The notes under the pieces are model-generated. The model searched no databases. It was not told the origin of the DNA and saw nothing but the letters and a program-made list of their open reading frames with translations. Shown here in pieces: positions 33,159 through 45,799 of a DNA stretch of 64,000 nt (position 1 is its first letter; each line of letters begins with the position of its first letter). This DNA is from Sodiomyces alkalinus F11 (taxonomy: Eukaryota > Ascomycota > Sordariomycetes > Glomerellales > Plectosphaerellaceae): positions 1,810,481-1,874,480 of the forward strand of contig NW_021167083.1 in the NCBI RefSeq assembly GCF_003711515.1. The letters run 5' to 3'. A program made the translations under genes and the position numbers.

Positions 33159-34673
33159 ATGGCCAACAACAATAACACCAACGATAACGGCCCTCTTCGG
33201 CCAACATTTCAGGGGCATGTCGCCACAACATTCGATGCCTTGGTGCTTTTTGAAGCTTGTCTCTGCGGTTTGCTTCGACATGTCCCTCGCCGACCTCATG
33301 ACCGCGAGAGACAGGAGTTGATTAGAAGCGGCAATATCTTTATTTACGAGGAGCACGCCTCCGGGATAAAGCGCTGGACAGATGGTGTTAGTTGGAGCCC
33401 CAGTCGTATTCTTGGAAACCACCTCCTTTATCGAGAGCTGGATCAACCATTCCCACCCGGAGAGAAGAAACGCGCAGCAAAGAAGCCAAAGAAAGGCAAC
33501 GGCGGGATCACCAAACGGGGCTCTCCACCCAGTCAGAACCTTACCAACAGCAGCCTCGCGCATCAGCACCATGTAGCCGCTGCCGTCGATGGTACCGGCA
33601 GCCAAAGCCACTTGTCGCAAGAAGCGAGGAGGAACGCGGAGAGGGCTCTCATCGGATCTTTGGTCGACTCATACGCGTTCAAGCAAGGCGGCCTCGTTAA
33701 GAAGACTATCAGCATCTCGTACAGGGGTGTCCCGCACCACCTAGTCTCGTACTACACCGTCGACGACGTGCTGGAGGGACGGCTAACAGCACCCTCGAAG
33801 ATGGCGTTGTTCACTGGGATGTACCCGCGTGCCGAGTTGCTTATGTCCCAGAATTTCCGTGCCCCTATCGAGGAAGTTGAATACCACGACGACCGGTTTA
33901 TGCAGCGTCTACTAGCAGCCCAAATGGGTGCACTAGTTCCATCGCAATTTGCCATGCAACCACGGTCCATGTCGATGCCGTCGACGTACCATATTGGCGA
34001 GAACGGGCAGTGGATCGTTCCGGTATTTCCACAGCAACATCCCTTTATGCAGCCGATGTATCAGCACAGTGCCCCATCTTCTGTCAGCCAACCGACCTTC
34101 GTACCGGAACAAGGGCAACATCACGTCTACGAGATCGGAGACCCAGCGCAGTGTAGAATGACGCATGCAGTGGAAGCCTCCCCAGAGACGACGATGGATC
34201 ATGTCCCCGTCCCTCGACGGCATTCTACATACGATTCTACTACATACGACAGCAGCCAGGCAGGCCAGCCCCTAACCTTCGGTACAGGCCTGCCCGACAT
34301 GGCCGACGACGATGCGAGGTCGTTCAGCGGGCACCAGTTCTTGCAAGGGAGCGCGGTTTTCAATGCGGCTGACAGACTCCCGGAAGCCGTCTCGCAAGTG
34401 CCCGACGCGTTCCCATCACCTCACACAATCGCCCAGCCAGAGCCCGGTCTCGCAATGAACACAGATCCCTCGACAGTCAAGTCAGAAGAAGACGACCACT
34501 CCCAGGGACCGGACACAAGTAGTTGGGCAGCCTTCGCCGCTCTAGATGAGGAACAGGATCATTACAGCAACGGCGGCATTCACATTGACCATACCCAACA
34601 ATATGCGATTGACTGCGGCAACGACGGAGGATTCGGGGATCAAAATTGGCAGAGTGCTTTCCGGAGAGGATAA
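33159..34673 (+). CDS. WOPR (Gti1/Pac2 family) transcriptional regulator, Ryp1/Sge1/Wor1 type
   Basis: This is a single-exon frame of 504 residues from ATG 33159. The frame stays open upstream to 32664, but that part is low-complexity and ATG 33159 (MANNNN) is followed at once by the domain. WOPRa covers about residues 15-95 (TFQGHV, RRPHDRERQELIRSGNIF, then KRWTDG, WSPSRILGN, LYREL). WOPRb covers about 162-237 (ALIGSLVDSYAFKQGGLVKK, SYYTVDDV, QNFRAPI). KRWTDG holds the conserved Thr in a protein-kinase-A-like context. The C-terminal half is Gln/Pro/Met-rich, as in activators. Family members are DNA-binding regulators of morphological switching, conidiation and effector expression. The two-block arrangement favours the Ryp1/Sge1 branch over Gti1 or Pac2; which orthologue is not settled. 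Confidence 0.92.
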   Translation: MANNNNTNDNGPLRPTFQGHVATTFDALVLFEACLCGLLRHVPRRPHDRERQELIRSGNIFIYEEHASGIKRWTDGVSWSPSRILGNHLLYRELDQPFPPGEKKRAAKKPKKGNGGITKRGSPPSQNLTNSSLAHQHHVAAAVDGTGSQSHLSQEARRNAERALIGSLVDSYAFKQGGLVKKTISISYRGVPHHLVSYYTVDDVLEGRLTAPSKMALFTGMYPRAELLMSQNFRAPIEEVEYHDDRFMQRLLAAQMGALVPSQFAMQPRSMSMPSTYHIGENGQWIVPVFPQQHPFMQPMYQHSAPSSVSQPTFVPEQGQHHVYEIGDPAQCRMTHAVEASPETTMDHVPVPRRHSTYDSTTYDSSQAGQPLTFGTGLPDMADDDARSFSGHQFLQGSAVFNAADRLPEAVSQVPDAFPSPHTIAQPEPGLAMNTDPSTVKSEEDDHSQGPDTSSWAAFAALDEEQDHYSNGGIHIDHTQQYAIDCGNDGGFGDQNWQSAFRRG

Positions 34674-34821
34674 CCGACTCGCAGCGCGAGTAAGAGGAGT
34701 GGGGCTTTGGAAACTCCATTCAAAACTTCACGTAAGTCAATGATCATGAATGCCTGGAAAAACCTTTGGACTGTCGAACTGATTTGCGGTCAAGGGTTCG
34801 AAGTATTGTGGGAACCCCCCC

Positions 34822-34889
34822 AAAAAAAGAAAAAGAAAAAAAAAAGGAAAAGGAAAAGGAGGAAGAACAAAAAAGAACGAAAGAAAGAA
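34822..34889 (+). repeat. Purine-rich (A/G) tract downstream of WOPR gene
   Basis: A nearly uninterrupted A and G run (AAAAAGAAAAAG, GGAAAAGG, AAAGAAAG) follows seven C residues, about 150 bp after the WOPR stop. It is low-complexity and function is unknown. Confidence 0.75.
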
Positions 34890-35393
34890 AGCCGATAGCG
34901 CAGCTGTCTGGAGGTTGGTAGGTTGGTAGGCTGCAGAAGGGGGAGGAACTTTGATGGAAGTTCAAGTGTCGGTCTTAATGACACCCGACGGCGACTGCGA
35001 ATCAACAACAAGCGAACTCCCGTCTCAACTCGCTTTTAATATTCTTTTATTTTTGACGGAGGTTTTAATTTTGCAGTAAGGAGAGGAGAGAGAGAGTACT
35101 CCCCTTAGGTAATTACTACCAACCTAATTACCTTAGCGAATACCTACTTCAGTTACCCCATACCATATCACATGTGATTCGCAGTCCAGAGCTTGTGATT
35201 ACCTAATGAACAGAGAAGGCAAGCAATCTTCTCCGGCTCCATTCCCGTGCATGTGCATGCGCATCCACAACTCGGAATCATTCAAACGATCCCCCGGAAC
35301 TTGGAACGACGAGTCCTTGCCGTAGACTTGTTGGTGGACATCTGGCTGGAGGTGATGAAATTGGTGTATCAGACAACAGGTCTGCACCTGGAA

Positions 35394-36638
35394 ATGTTGC
35401 TCCTCCGATCTGGCGGCGTTTTGGGGCCTGCCCGGAGGAGGGTCGGATGCCTCCCACATCCACCGCTGTCTTCCGGGAGGATCGGTATTTCGCATCGCAG
35501 TCTGTGCTGGGCTCGTCTGAGGCCTGTTGGCTTGCATCTACAACAGGGTCGTAGGCCGTCTCAAATCCGCGTGTACACGTCCAAAGAGGACGACAGTCAC
35601 AAGAATCCCAACTCCGCCAGGTATGTGTCATAGCTTATTATGGTGGACGGGATCAGTGGGATCAGTGGGACCAGTTGGCGAGCGGTTGGCGCTCTTTGCT
35701 TTCTTTACCCCTTGGACGAACTGCGGCTTTTCGTTCCATGCCGACTGACTTCCGATTGCCTCCAATCCTCCTAGGTCGAAGCTCGAAAAACAGCACCCCA
35801 TCCTAGCAAAAACCCTACACGAACATATCTATACCATCCCGAATATTCTCACCTTCTCCCGCCTGATCGCCGCGCCCTTCGTCGGTTACTTCATCCTCCA
35901 CGACAACCATACCTGGGCTCTTAGCCTCCTAGCCTACTCGGCCGTCACAGATGTCCTGGACGGCTGGATCGCCCGCCGCTGGAACAAGAAGACCGTGGTG
36001 GGCACCGTAATCGATCCCATGGCCGACAAGGCCCTCATGGCCATCTTGACCGTCGCGCTCGCCGCCAAGGGTGCGCTGCCTGGTACGCTTGCTTCGCTTC
36101 GCTTCGGGCGTCTAAACCCACATCGTGACCCGTTGAGAACCTAACTTTTATTGACTCGCCTACGTGTCCTCCGCCAAAAAAATCTAGTCTGGCTTGCTAG
36201 CATAATACTCGGCCGTGACGCTGGGCTCGGCCTGGCGGCGCTCTACTACCGCTGGATCTCCCTGCCGTCGCCCAAAACCTTCGCCCGATACTGGGATTTC
36301 TCCCTCCCCTCCGCGGAAGTTCGTCCAACCACCATCAGCAAGTACAATACCTTCTTGCAACTAGCATTGATTGGGCTGACTACGGCTGCCCCCATCATTC
36401 CCTACGACTTGTCGAGTCAATTGACTCTCATGCAGTGAGCGCCCCCCCCTTCTTTTTTCATTCTCCAAGGAACGGAGGGGAACGCCGTATGCAGTCGTCT
36501 TCGTGGCTGACCAGTTTTAGGTACGTTGTCGCTGCCACAACTCTGTGGAGCGGGGCGAGCTACATCTACTCCAAAGACGCCGTGAAAATCCTAAACACCC
36601 CTCGAAAGCCAGGAAAGAACGTAGGGGACAACTCGTGA
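35394..36638 (+). CDS. CRD1: Cardiolipin synthase, mitochondrial, four exons
   Basis: The enzyme joins CDP-diacylglycerol and phosphatidylglycerol to make cardiolipin in the mitochondrial inner membrane. Proposed exons are 35394-35620, 35775-36082, 36188-36434 and 36521-36638, 299 residues, with GT-AG introns (154, 105, 86 bp) that keep frame. Residues 1-65 are Arg-rich with little acid, as in a mitochondrial presequence. YTIPNILTFSRL precedes the first membrane segment. The CDP-alcohol phosphotransferase signature is complete: D135, D138-G139, A142-R143, G152, D156, D160. RYWDFSLPSAEV..TTISK and YVVAATTLWSGASYIYSKDAV are typical of fungal Crd1. The ATG choice within exon 1 is uncertain; ATG 35355 and 35247 are in frame upstream. 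The gene converges with MTO1. Confidence 0.9.
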
Positions 36639-36960
36639 AGCATATGGCGGCTTGGTCTAGCCACCTCGTTCTTCGACAAATAATAAACGGACGTCAATGG
36701 GAATATTAAGCCCACGCGCTCTACCGCGTGGTTATTCCTTCCAACGGGTCATTATTCTGCGACTCCGTGCCTTGCGGCGCGATGCGCTGTGTACATGATC
36801 ACGAGCTGAGCGTCCTGAAAATAACCGAGCTGGTCTTTCCTTGACACACCGCAGGGAGTGAGAACTTGGCTTAGTGAGGTGCGAGAATAATGGTCTCGGA
36901 TTTTACATAGCTATATATACAAAGTACCTATACAGAGTACGAACGTCGCAAATATACACC

Positions 36961-39192
36961 CTAAGAACCCAAGCTCTGCGGTAAGCCATGATCAATTACG
37001 CCTCCGTGCCCAAGGGGCAGACCTATCGGGACTGAGCCTGAGAAGCGCTCTGATCGTTCCTGGCGCCTCACGAACACGAGAAGCCGAACACAGCCAGATG
37101 GTGTGACGCCTTCCAGCCGGCGAGCTTGACCCAGTGTCTCTGGCCTGGCGGCTTTGAGAATCTCCTTCTCGTTCAGCGACAGCCCCGCAACTTGATCGTA
37201 GTCGAGATCGACGGGCAACCGCAGTCCCTCGTCTCGCGCGAAGGTCCTCCGTTCGGCCAGTTGCTTCTTCACAAAGGGTGCGTAAACTGCCTCGATATTG
37301 ACACGCGACCTTACTCGTTTTGGATAGCGGTTGATCTCGGGTATCACTGCCGCTACCTGGTCTAACGTCACGTCGCGCAGTCGCAGGATTTCACAAGCGT
37401 CCCGACGTCGACTATCGTCCTTGACTTGGAAGCCGTCCCTCATCCACTCCGTGGGAGACTTGATCGAGGAAAAGAGAAGCGCCATGAGGTCGTCGATTTG
37501 CTGCTTCTCGTCCGAAAAAGACGACCAGCGCCTGTCCGAGATGATGCCCCAGCCTCGTCCTTTCTCGGTCAGTCGCAGATCTGCGTTGTCAGCCCGCGTG
37601 GTGAGCCTGTACTCGCTGCGTGATGTGAACATGCGATAGGGCTCCGAGACGCCTTTCGTAATGAGATCGTCAATCATAATGCCGATGTAGCCGTCCCCTC
37701 GCGAGACGGTGATGGGCTCGAGATCTTTGGCTGCTCTGCCCGCGTTTATGCCAGCCACGATACCCTGGCCCGCAGCCTCCTCGTAGCCTGTCGTGCCATT
37801 GATTTGACCTGCCAAGTACAGACCTCTGATGGCTTTTGTCTCGAGCGTGGCTTTAAGACTCCTCGGATCGATGTAATCGTATTCGACGCCGTATCCTGAT
37901 TGTAGGAGTTTGGCGTTCTCCATACCCCTGATCGACCGGATAATTTGTTCCTGGGCTTCTGGCGGGACGGTCATTGACAACCCGTTCGGGTAGACAACAT
38001 CGTTGTCGACGCCTTCCAGCTCCAGCCAAACGATATGTCGTTCTTTGGTCGGAAAACGGATGATCTTCGACTCGAGAGACGGGCAATACCGTGGGCCTTT
38101 CACAGATTCGCGTATGTGAATGGTCTTGTCGAGGTTGGCCCGCACAATCGCATGTGTGGCCTCATTAGTGTAGGTGATGTAGCATTCGAGTTGTTTATCC
38201 GTGGCCACCGTGTCGTTGAGATAGCTAAACGGCGATGGAGGGTCCTCGCCGTGCTGGGGTTCCAGTATTGAGAGGTCGAGGCTACGGCGCGATACCCTCG
38301 GCGGTGTTCCCGTCTTGAGCCGCCCGAGACGAAACCCCGCGTCCTTAAGAGACTTGCTGAGTCCGAAAGTGGCCGCCTCTCCTATTCGGCCCGCGGGATA
38401 GCTCTCTAAACCGATGTGAATCTCGCCGCCGAGAAAGGTCCCCGTGGTTATGATGACCCGTCCCGTCGAAATCACCTCGCCGGATTCGAGCCGGACGCCA
38501 GTTATCCTACTCTGTGAGCCATCAGATGATTCATTGTGGGAGGATAATACAATATCGGAGACGCTGCCCAGGACCACAGAGAGGTTCGGATAGTTCTCCA
38601 GTTCTTCCCGCATATACTTCTTGTATAGATCTCGGTCGATCTGCGCGCGAGGTCCCTAATGTTCGGAAAAGCACGGAGAGGTAGAAGTCAGTTTTCGGCG
38701 GACGTGATGCGGGATCTTGGGGTACGATTGTATGCATACCCAGACAGCAGGTCCCTTCTGGCGGTTCAAGACTTTGAAATGTATACCGGCCTTGTCTATG
38801 ATTCTCCCCGACAAACCGTCCAACGCATCGATTTCACGGATGATGACGCCCTTTCCGATGCCACCAAAGCTTGGGTTGCAAGAGCAGGTACCCAGGTTGT
38901 CCATCTTAGGCGTCACTAGAGCAGTCCTCGCGCCAGCTCGTGCGGCTGCCGCGCACGCTTCGGCGCCGGCATGGCCGCCTCCTACGACAACCACATCAAA
39001 GAATCTGGCGGACGATTGTTACTACGTTTTACGTCGGATAATTGTATATATATATATATATAAAAGGCGCAACGGGGAACATGGTGCATACCTGTTGTTA
39101 GGCGCAGCCGACGCTAATGTCCTTCGATCTTGTCGCAATGATCTGGGCGTTTTCCACCGTTGAAGAACTGATATGGTGCGGAACGTTCGCAT
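36961..39192 (-). CDS. MTO1: Mitochondrial tRNA 5-carboxymethylaminomethyl-uridine modification protein (MnmG/GidA family), three exons
   Basis: MTO1 is the FAD-binding partner of Mss1/GTPBP3 that modifies the wobble uridine of some mitochondrial tRNAs. On the minus strand the exons are 39192-39092, 39004-38740 and 38655-36961, giving 686 residues, the usual size. Exon 1 ([14 protein letters not shown]..) is a basic presequence. Residues 37-50 read [14 protein letters not shown], the FAD dinucleotide fold. [40 protein letters not shown] and [17 protein letters not shown] are GidA signatures. Introns of 87 and 84 bp have GT-AG ends; the first holds a (TA)n run at about 39045-39062. Its 3' end faces CRD1, 322 bp away. 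VPS45 lies upstream in the same direction, its stop 466 bp away. Confidence 0.94.
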
Positions 39193-39658
39193 GCTATACG
39201 TGGGCGGAAACGACGCTTGACCTGGGTCACCAACAAGTAGGGTCTTCGTTTGGTAATTCCGTTGGGGTTCAATGAAGCGTCTGGTCGTCTTCTGTTGTCC
39301 GAGGGTCAAAAATACTCCCCTGGTGAATGAATTGGTGAATGACTGTGATTTTGGTCTGATTCGGAGATGGTACAAGGCAGGTCTCTTTTAGGTACCTTAA
39401 TTACAAATAGGTACCTTAAGATATCTGCGAATGATAAGATACGATAAGATAAATGGAGAAGTTGGGAGTTGGACTCGTACTTCATGGTTACTTCATTGAC
39501 TTCTGTCCGCATAAGACGAATTACGTAAGGTACCTAAGTATGCCCTCCGATTCGGCACCCCCCTCCATTATCGATTCCCAAGGCCACTACCTCGCCTCCG
39601 TATTGCATCGCATCGTGCCAGGTCCTGCCTGGTCAGTAGAAGCCCGGTTATTTGAGAT
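39193..39658 (-). promoter_or_regulatory. Region between VPS45 stop and MTO1 start
   Basis: These 466 bp hold the 3' UTR of VPS45 and the promoter of MTO1, both on minus. Several GGTACCTTA/TAAGGTACC palindromic words occur near 39390-39540. No further gene is visible. Confidence 0.5.
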
Positions 39659-41503
39659 CTACCGATTCTCCCTCGTCGCCCTCCCGACGTCTGGCCACAT
39701 AGATACAGCGTCAACCACTTCTTCCAGAAAAGTGGAGGCGTTATGGATAGTCGTGCCTCCAAGGACTATCCTGACACCTGGAGACGATGCGTTTACAGCA
39801 GCAATCATCTTGGCCTCCTCAAAGGTTGCACCGCCCACGATGAAGATGATAATGTCCTGTGGCTTGTCCCGTGTAACACTCGCACCTTCAACAAAGGGAT
39901 ACTGTTGCTCCCTGAGTTTGCCCTTGACTAGGTTTTGTAAAGTGCCTTCGAGAAGGGGACTATGCTGGGTGTAGACATTTTCAACACCCTTGAGCCCCTT
40001 GAAACGGTCCCGGGCGCCAGAGAATATGCCGGTGGACTCAAATATGTCTGCTATTCCCGTCTGGGACTGTGACTTTTGGAGGGACGAGTGATACGTAAGG
40101 AGGTTTGCCACCAGGCCTGCCTGGTGTCTTGAGACACCACCAGCGGCAACGAGGAGGTCAAGCAGCATGGGGAGCACATTGCCAGGATGCTTTTCATAGC
40201 GAAGAGCATACAAACAAACCAGTGACACCTTGTTTTGCGGCGTTACTTTGGGGGACTGAATGATATTTTGCAGATTCTAGTTCGGACACGACCACGTGTC
40301 AGTTGCCAGCCGCGGTGATGAAAACGCGAATGGGAGAAAACGGGGGTGGGGGGGACGAACCTTGACATCACCGGAATGGTTGTCGTTACAAGCCAGACTC
40401 TGCTCCAGCTCGCTGACCTCGAGTAGGTTCTCGGCGGCGACTCGTCGACTCAGCTCGGAGATTAGGGTGACATGCTTGCTGACGTTGCCTGAGAGCTTTC
40501 GAAACTCTGGATACTCTTCAATAAAGCGCTTCATATCACTAATAGACTCGATATTGGCGTTATTTTGTGTCTTTGATTGGTATTGTTCGACGTATTCCTT
40601 GATATTCCCGCCAAGGTCGCCGAAGTTGAGGTACATGTTCTTCTTGAAAAAAGGGTCCTGATCATGGGACAAGACGATCTCTTTCAGCTCGGGTCGAATG
40701 TCATGGACGCCACTAAGGTCGACTCGGCCATTGTCGATGCCGAGCAGATGATGCACCATGGCCTGGTATGTCCACTGAGTGAGGAGCGGGGTGATAGGAT
40801 CCTCCCTCCGGTCGAGGATCAGCAGCACAGGCGGCGTGTCAACCTTGCGGAAGTCGAAAAGCTGGTCCTCCTGGGTCATAAGATGCCGAACTTCGGTTGC
40901 TAGTTTTTGTGCTAGCGGGCTACTCCTGGCGTATCGGATGACGGGCTTCTTCTTGAGGGCCAGAAGAACGGCCACCAAGCCGGCGGCGCATCTCTGAAGA
41001 GCGTCAGGGTTCCAGACGTCTGGGTTGGTTGACCAGACACGATATTGGGGTACGGAGAGGCCAAGAGAGAAGAGATCAGGATTTATGACAATGAAGTCGG
41101 CGAACTGTTCCTGCACGAGCTTGACAACTTCGTGGTCATCGGCCTCGGCGAGTCGTTCCAGCGAAGACTTCTTGACGACGTTGGTGAAATAGATAAAATA
41201 CTCGCCATATTTGGGCTCGCGGAGTTCGTCGATGAGGTGTTGTATGGATTCGGGAGAGGGCCGAACGACACAGAGACACCTCAAGTGCCGCATCTTTTCC
41301 CTGGATGAATTCTCCAGGCGGTCTATCAAGTAGACCTCGTGGCTGAGCAGTGTGGATTGGGTGACTGCCGTAGAAATAATAGGCACCGTCTCCTTGTCTA
41401 ATAGGAGGGCTTTCATCTTGGCAGAATGACTGGACGTATAGGCATCGCCAGGTGGTGAGATGATGCGGGAGACATAATTGTATACAGCCTGGGCCACGTC
41501 CAT
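39659..41503 (-). CDS. VPS45: Vacuolar sorting protein 45, Sec1/Munc18 family, two exons
   Basis: Vps45 binds the syntaxin Tlg2 and promotes SNARE assembly for Golgi-to-endosome transport. On the minus strand the exons are 41503-40361 and 40276-39659, 586 residues, close to yeast Vps45. The intron (40277-40360, 84 bp) has donor GTTCGT and acceptor TAG and joins LEVSELEQSLACNDNHSGDVK to NLQNIIQSPKVTP, as in the family. MDVAQAVYNYVSRII is the normal amino terminus, so ATG 41503 is preferred to the in-frame ATG at 41620. PVLLILDRREDPITPLLTQWTYQAMVHHLLG is the Sec1 domain centre, and IIFIVGGATFEEA, GGTTIHNASTFL the end. Nothing looks broken. Confidence 0.95.
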
Positions 41504-41930
41504 AGCGGCGGAGACCTGTGGTGGTGGATCAACAGCGAAACGTGTGACGTTGGAAGATGCGGGAGGACGCGGAGGCTTTAAGTGCGAGTATGAGGAGAAT
41601 GTGGCTGACGGCCAGTGCACTGTTCACGATCCGTGAAGTCTTGACGATGTTGATGCTCTGGTGGTCCCTCAGCTAGTGTAGCTTCTTTCCTGGCCGCAAT
41701 TCACAATTCACCTAGTTTCCAATGTATCATCTGGTGAAAGGATGAGTGGCATATGAGAAAGGGTGGACGTGCTGTCATCTGAATGCTTATCTCAAATCCC
41801 GCGGGCCTTACTAAGGAGCTAAGACAAAACATTACTGGGCCTATAAGTTGCGGGACATCCCCCGGCAATATATAATGGGCCCGACGGCGAGGACATCACG
41901 TTTGAATTTTCGGACATTAACAAGCAGGGC
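41504..41930 (-). promoter_or_regulatory. VPS45 upstream region up to the repeat border
   Basis: About 430 bp of ordinary composition precede the VPS45 start. Sequence character changes abruptly to TA-rich RIP-type repeat near 41930. No core promoter element was identified. Confidence 0.45.
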
Positions 41931-44390
41931 CATAACATCAATCCGGATAGACCTCTATGCTATAGCTAGTTTATATTTACCAATTCAGACGCAATATACT
42001 ATTATTATATTTAATTAAGCTTTAATTCTATAGGTTAAAATAATTAATTCATTACTATTATACTGTAATTACACTTTAGTAGGAGTAGTAGTAGCCGTCT
42101 CTGCTTCTTCTTCCTGCTACTATAGTAGTTTAGCCTTGGCCCGTCTTATCGCTTTAACTATCTTCCCCTTGAATTAGGCTAGAATTACTTTTCAATTGTG
42201 ATTATTTAGGGTATCGCGAGGGAGAAGGGGTTTATTAATATGTATATTAAATATCTATATAGACTACTAAGGAGCCTATATACCGGGGCTATAGGTTATA
42301 GCCGTAGGAGCTATTAAAGATAGCAGGGTATTATGCCGTTTATCGGGAGCCGTGATTTTAAAAGCAGAGGGTAGCCGCTTAGTACTATTCTTACCCTAGC
42401 CTTTCTTCTTCCTAGTATTCGATCGATATCTTAATAACGCCTTTAGACCGGCCTTTGGCTTAAACCGTTACTAGTTTAAAAAAACTAAGGAATATTAGGA
42501 TAAGCGTGGTACTAAAGCTATCCAAAGAACGATTCTATCGCTAATAGCGGTCGATTACTATAATCTAAAAGGGCCCGAAGCCGTGCTACTGATTGAAAAA
42601 CTTATACCGATATTAGAATATACAGTGCTTATACGTTGCTATAGGACTAGTACTAGCCTTATATATAGATAGGGGGATCGTGTTTAGGTTAGACTATTAG
42701 AGATACGACACGTCGAGATCTAGTAAGATGGTTAGCTAGAAGCTAGCTTAGAAGACTAGCTTAAACCTAAACCTAGTTCTAAGAAAGCCTCCCGCTACCC
42801 ACTTAGTTAGAAGACCTTAGGTAGATATAAAGAAAGGAGTATCTTCTATAGTTTAAGGAGTCTTAAGGGAGGGGACTTAACGAATAATCTTATCACGATG
42901 CCCCCTTTTTAGTTTCTATTAGACCTTATATGATCTTATATCTTCCCGTAGGTATTTATTACTCCTTATAGTAGACCTATAATATTTTATTTATTCTTCT
43001 TTTCTATATGGGTATAACGACTAATAAAGATTATAATACTACTAATCTATAAGAATATAATAGGGGGCTACTATACCTTGTTAAGAAATAAGCTGTAATA
43101 CTAGGGAAAAGATATACCGTAACAGATAATACTATCGTGACTTAATAGTCGTATATAATAACGATTTTAACTTAAGGAGGAAAAGGAAGACTTTTCTTCC
43201 TCTAGACTAATATAGTAATTTAGTCTCGCTAAGTGCTCGGCGATCCGAGTATATCTTCGATCCTATATAATTCTAATCTATAATACTACTTAGTTCCTTA
43301 TACTGCCCCCTCTCTAATAGGGCTAATCCCTTAGGCCTATTTTATTCCCCCTTTACTGGGCAGAACGTGCATATAACTCTAGCCTTATACGAACCCCGTT
43401 ATCCGGTTAGCGCTTATAATTAATTAGTATAGGTAAAGCTACATACCTCCTTCTAAATATCATGACTTCTTTTTAACGTATAGCTAGGTAATCGGTAAAC
43501 CGTTGGCGATAATTACGTGGCTGACTTATTTACTAATTAGTATTCCCTTTCTAGCGTCCCGCGTAATAGCCGGCGATTACTCGCTATATTTTATAATATC
43601 GCGCTTATAGTTATCGTTCTTTATACTTACTCCCTCTTTAGCCGGATTCGTAACTAAGGCGACTATTCGCCGCGTATATAAATCTTCCTTATTTCTTTTC
43701 GTAGTTATTTTCCTCTTTGTCCTTTTTCTTATATAATCTTTATTCCTTATTTCACGTTTTCGTTAACTATACCTCCTTATTTATATTTATATCTATATTA
43801 CCCCTAAGTAATCTGTATTTTTATCTTTATCCTATATCGTTAGTTATCGAATATTCGCTAATATATCGCTTCCGCTCGGTATTATATAGGAGTTACACCG
43901 TATATCTTATAATACTAGTAAGGAGTAGTTAGGGAGCTACTTTACTAATCTGCTTTATAGTCGTTAGCCTCCCTAGCTACCAATATTTATATAGATTATA
44001 TTAACTAATCTAACTCTAACGTATATAAGTATACTATTTATGTCCGCTTATATTAGGCGTATATATTTATAAGTCTATCCTTACTCTTACTAAATATTCG
44101 GCTTTTAACGCCTTTAGATCCTAGATAGTCTCCTAGGCGCTATCTACAATATTTAGAATATTATTACTAGTATTCTTTATAATAGGATAGATAACAAACT
44201 AACGCTAATTAGTCGGCGCTGTTTTTATTTACGGCTTTAGGCCCTATATAAGTAGTTTTATAAGGTCTTAGATAAGGCTATTTATCCTCCTATTACTATT
44301 ACCGCTAGTCGCCTTATACTTAATAAGCTTTCGTGTATTCGGTTACTTCTAATTATTAACCTTATAATACGGGTTTATATCTACTATTCG
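41931..44390. other. RIP-decayed repeat sequence, unassigned
   Basis: TA-rich sequence with frequent stops in all frames. I could not recognise a domain, LTR or inverted repeat. One open frame (43717-43932, plus) is hydrophobic and AT-driven and probably meaningless. Confidence 0.6.
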
Positions 44391-44399
44391 CTATTTATT

Positions 44400-45245
44400 A
44401 GTCGGCTTACGCTAACTTCTCCTAGATTAATAATTTTTCAGCTAAGGATGCCTATTCCCTTATAGAGATAGTTATACCTCCCCGTAACTATAGCCTTATT
44501 ACCTTTATTACCCTAAGGCGGGTAGTCCGTGACCTCTGGGGTACCGATATTAAGGAGTATCCCGCTAAGCGCACGGCTTAAGCCGCCGGCTATAACTAGC
44601 ACAGTATAGTTATATTCTCTTATTTATAGAGTTTAGCTGCTACCCTTACTAATATTAATAAGCCTTATTATCCTTTTATATCTGCCGTTTTTACCGGCCG
44701 CTATACTACCGCCTATAAGCTCTAAGTTTATATCTAATCGGATAATAAGAATAGAATTATTAAGTAATCGCTATCCCCTGCTATTAGCGTCGACTCCTTT
44801 ACCGCCTCGCTTATTACCGCTAATAGCCCTAAGGCTATTACCGAGCTATCGCCTATAACCGCACTATCTAAGGGGAAGGAGGGCATAAAAGAGGAGGGTA
44901 TTAAGCCTAATTCCGATAATATCGATATAAACGATACCGATTCTTCGGCGGAGTTTACTAATCCCTCGGAGAAGGTTATTGTTATTAGTAGCGATAATAA
45001 CTCCTTTAAGGGTTTTAATAATTAAGGATAGATTTTTTAGGTAGCTATAAGACGCTATATTAACAAGGCTAGGGGTAATTATTTAATAGTCGCCTTTTAG
45101 CGTTATCGCCCTATACATAGCCTTTACTATCGCTATTATCTGGATAATATTAGAAAGAACATCGTCAAGCCAAAAGTGACTCTAAGGTGCCGTATTATCG
45201 ATAAAATCAATTCTGATATCGGATTCGGATTCTACGCCCTTAAAG
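44400..45245 (+). pseudogene. Decayed ORF of unknown family
   Basis: One plus-strand frame is readable for about 280 codons if TAG and TAA are taken as former Gln or Trp. It contains EIVIPPRNYSLITFI, LRRVVRDLWG, EYPAKRTAQAA and then an acidic Ser/Asp-rich part (IDINDTDSSAEF). I recognise no domain. It lies just upstream of LINE-1 and could be part of that element or of an older one. Confidence 0.35.
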
Positions 45246-45799
45246 CACCGGAGACCAATATCGCAGCGAGGCCGTAAAGGGCGTAGTGGGTTATATACCA
45301 TAGGGCGGCCCGTAGGGCTAACTAAACACGATACTAGTATACTATTATAGAGCGCTTAGAATACGATAACTAGTACTAACCCGGGGTATATAGCCCCGGG
45401 GGAGCTCCTAAAATCCTAGGCACTAAGTAGGTGTATTAAAGGCGTATTATATAAACTATATACCTAATTTTCCAGACTATTAGCTAATAAGGTAAACGCT
45501 AATAAGGCGCTAAAGCTTATATAGAAAATTCTTTAGATATAATACTATAACAGTCACGAAAAAAGCACCTAATAACAGGCGCGTAATAGAAGTAAAATCG
45601 ATAAAACCTCTAAGACAGAGATTATAACTACCGCCCCTCTCCTAGGATACTATTATAGCGGCTTCGTAACGCCGGCGTTACGGTATCACCGGAAGAAACG
45701 TGGGATAGCGTTATCCTGACCTTAACTATATAGAATCCGTAACGGACTTACTTTTCGTAATATAAGCATTCCTACCCCCGCCTATAACACGATATAGCG

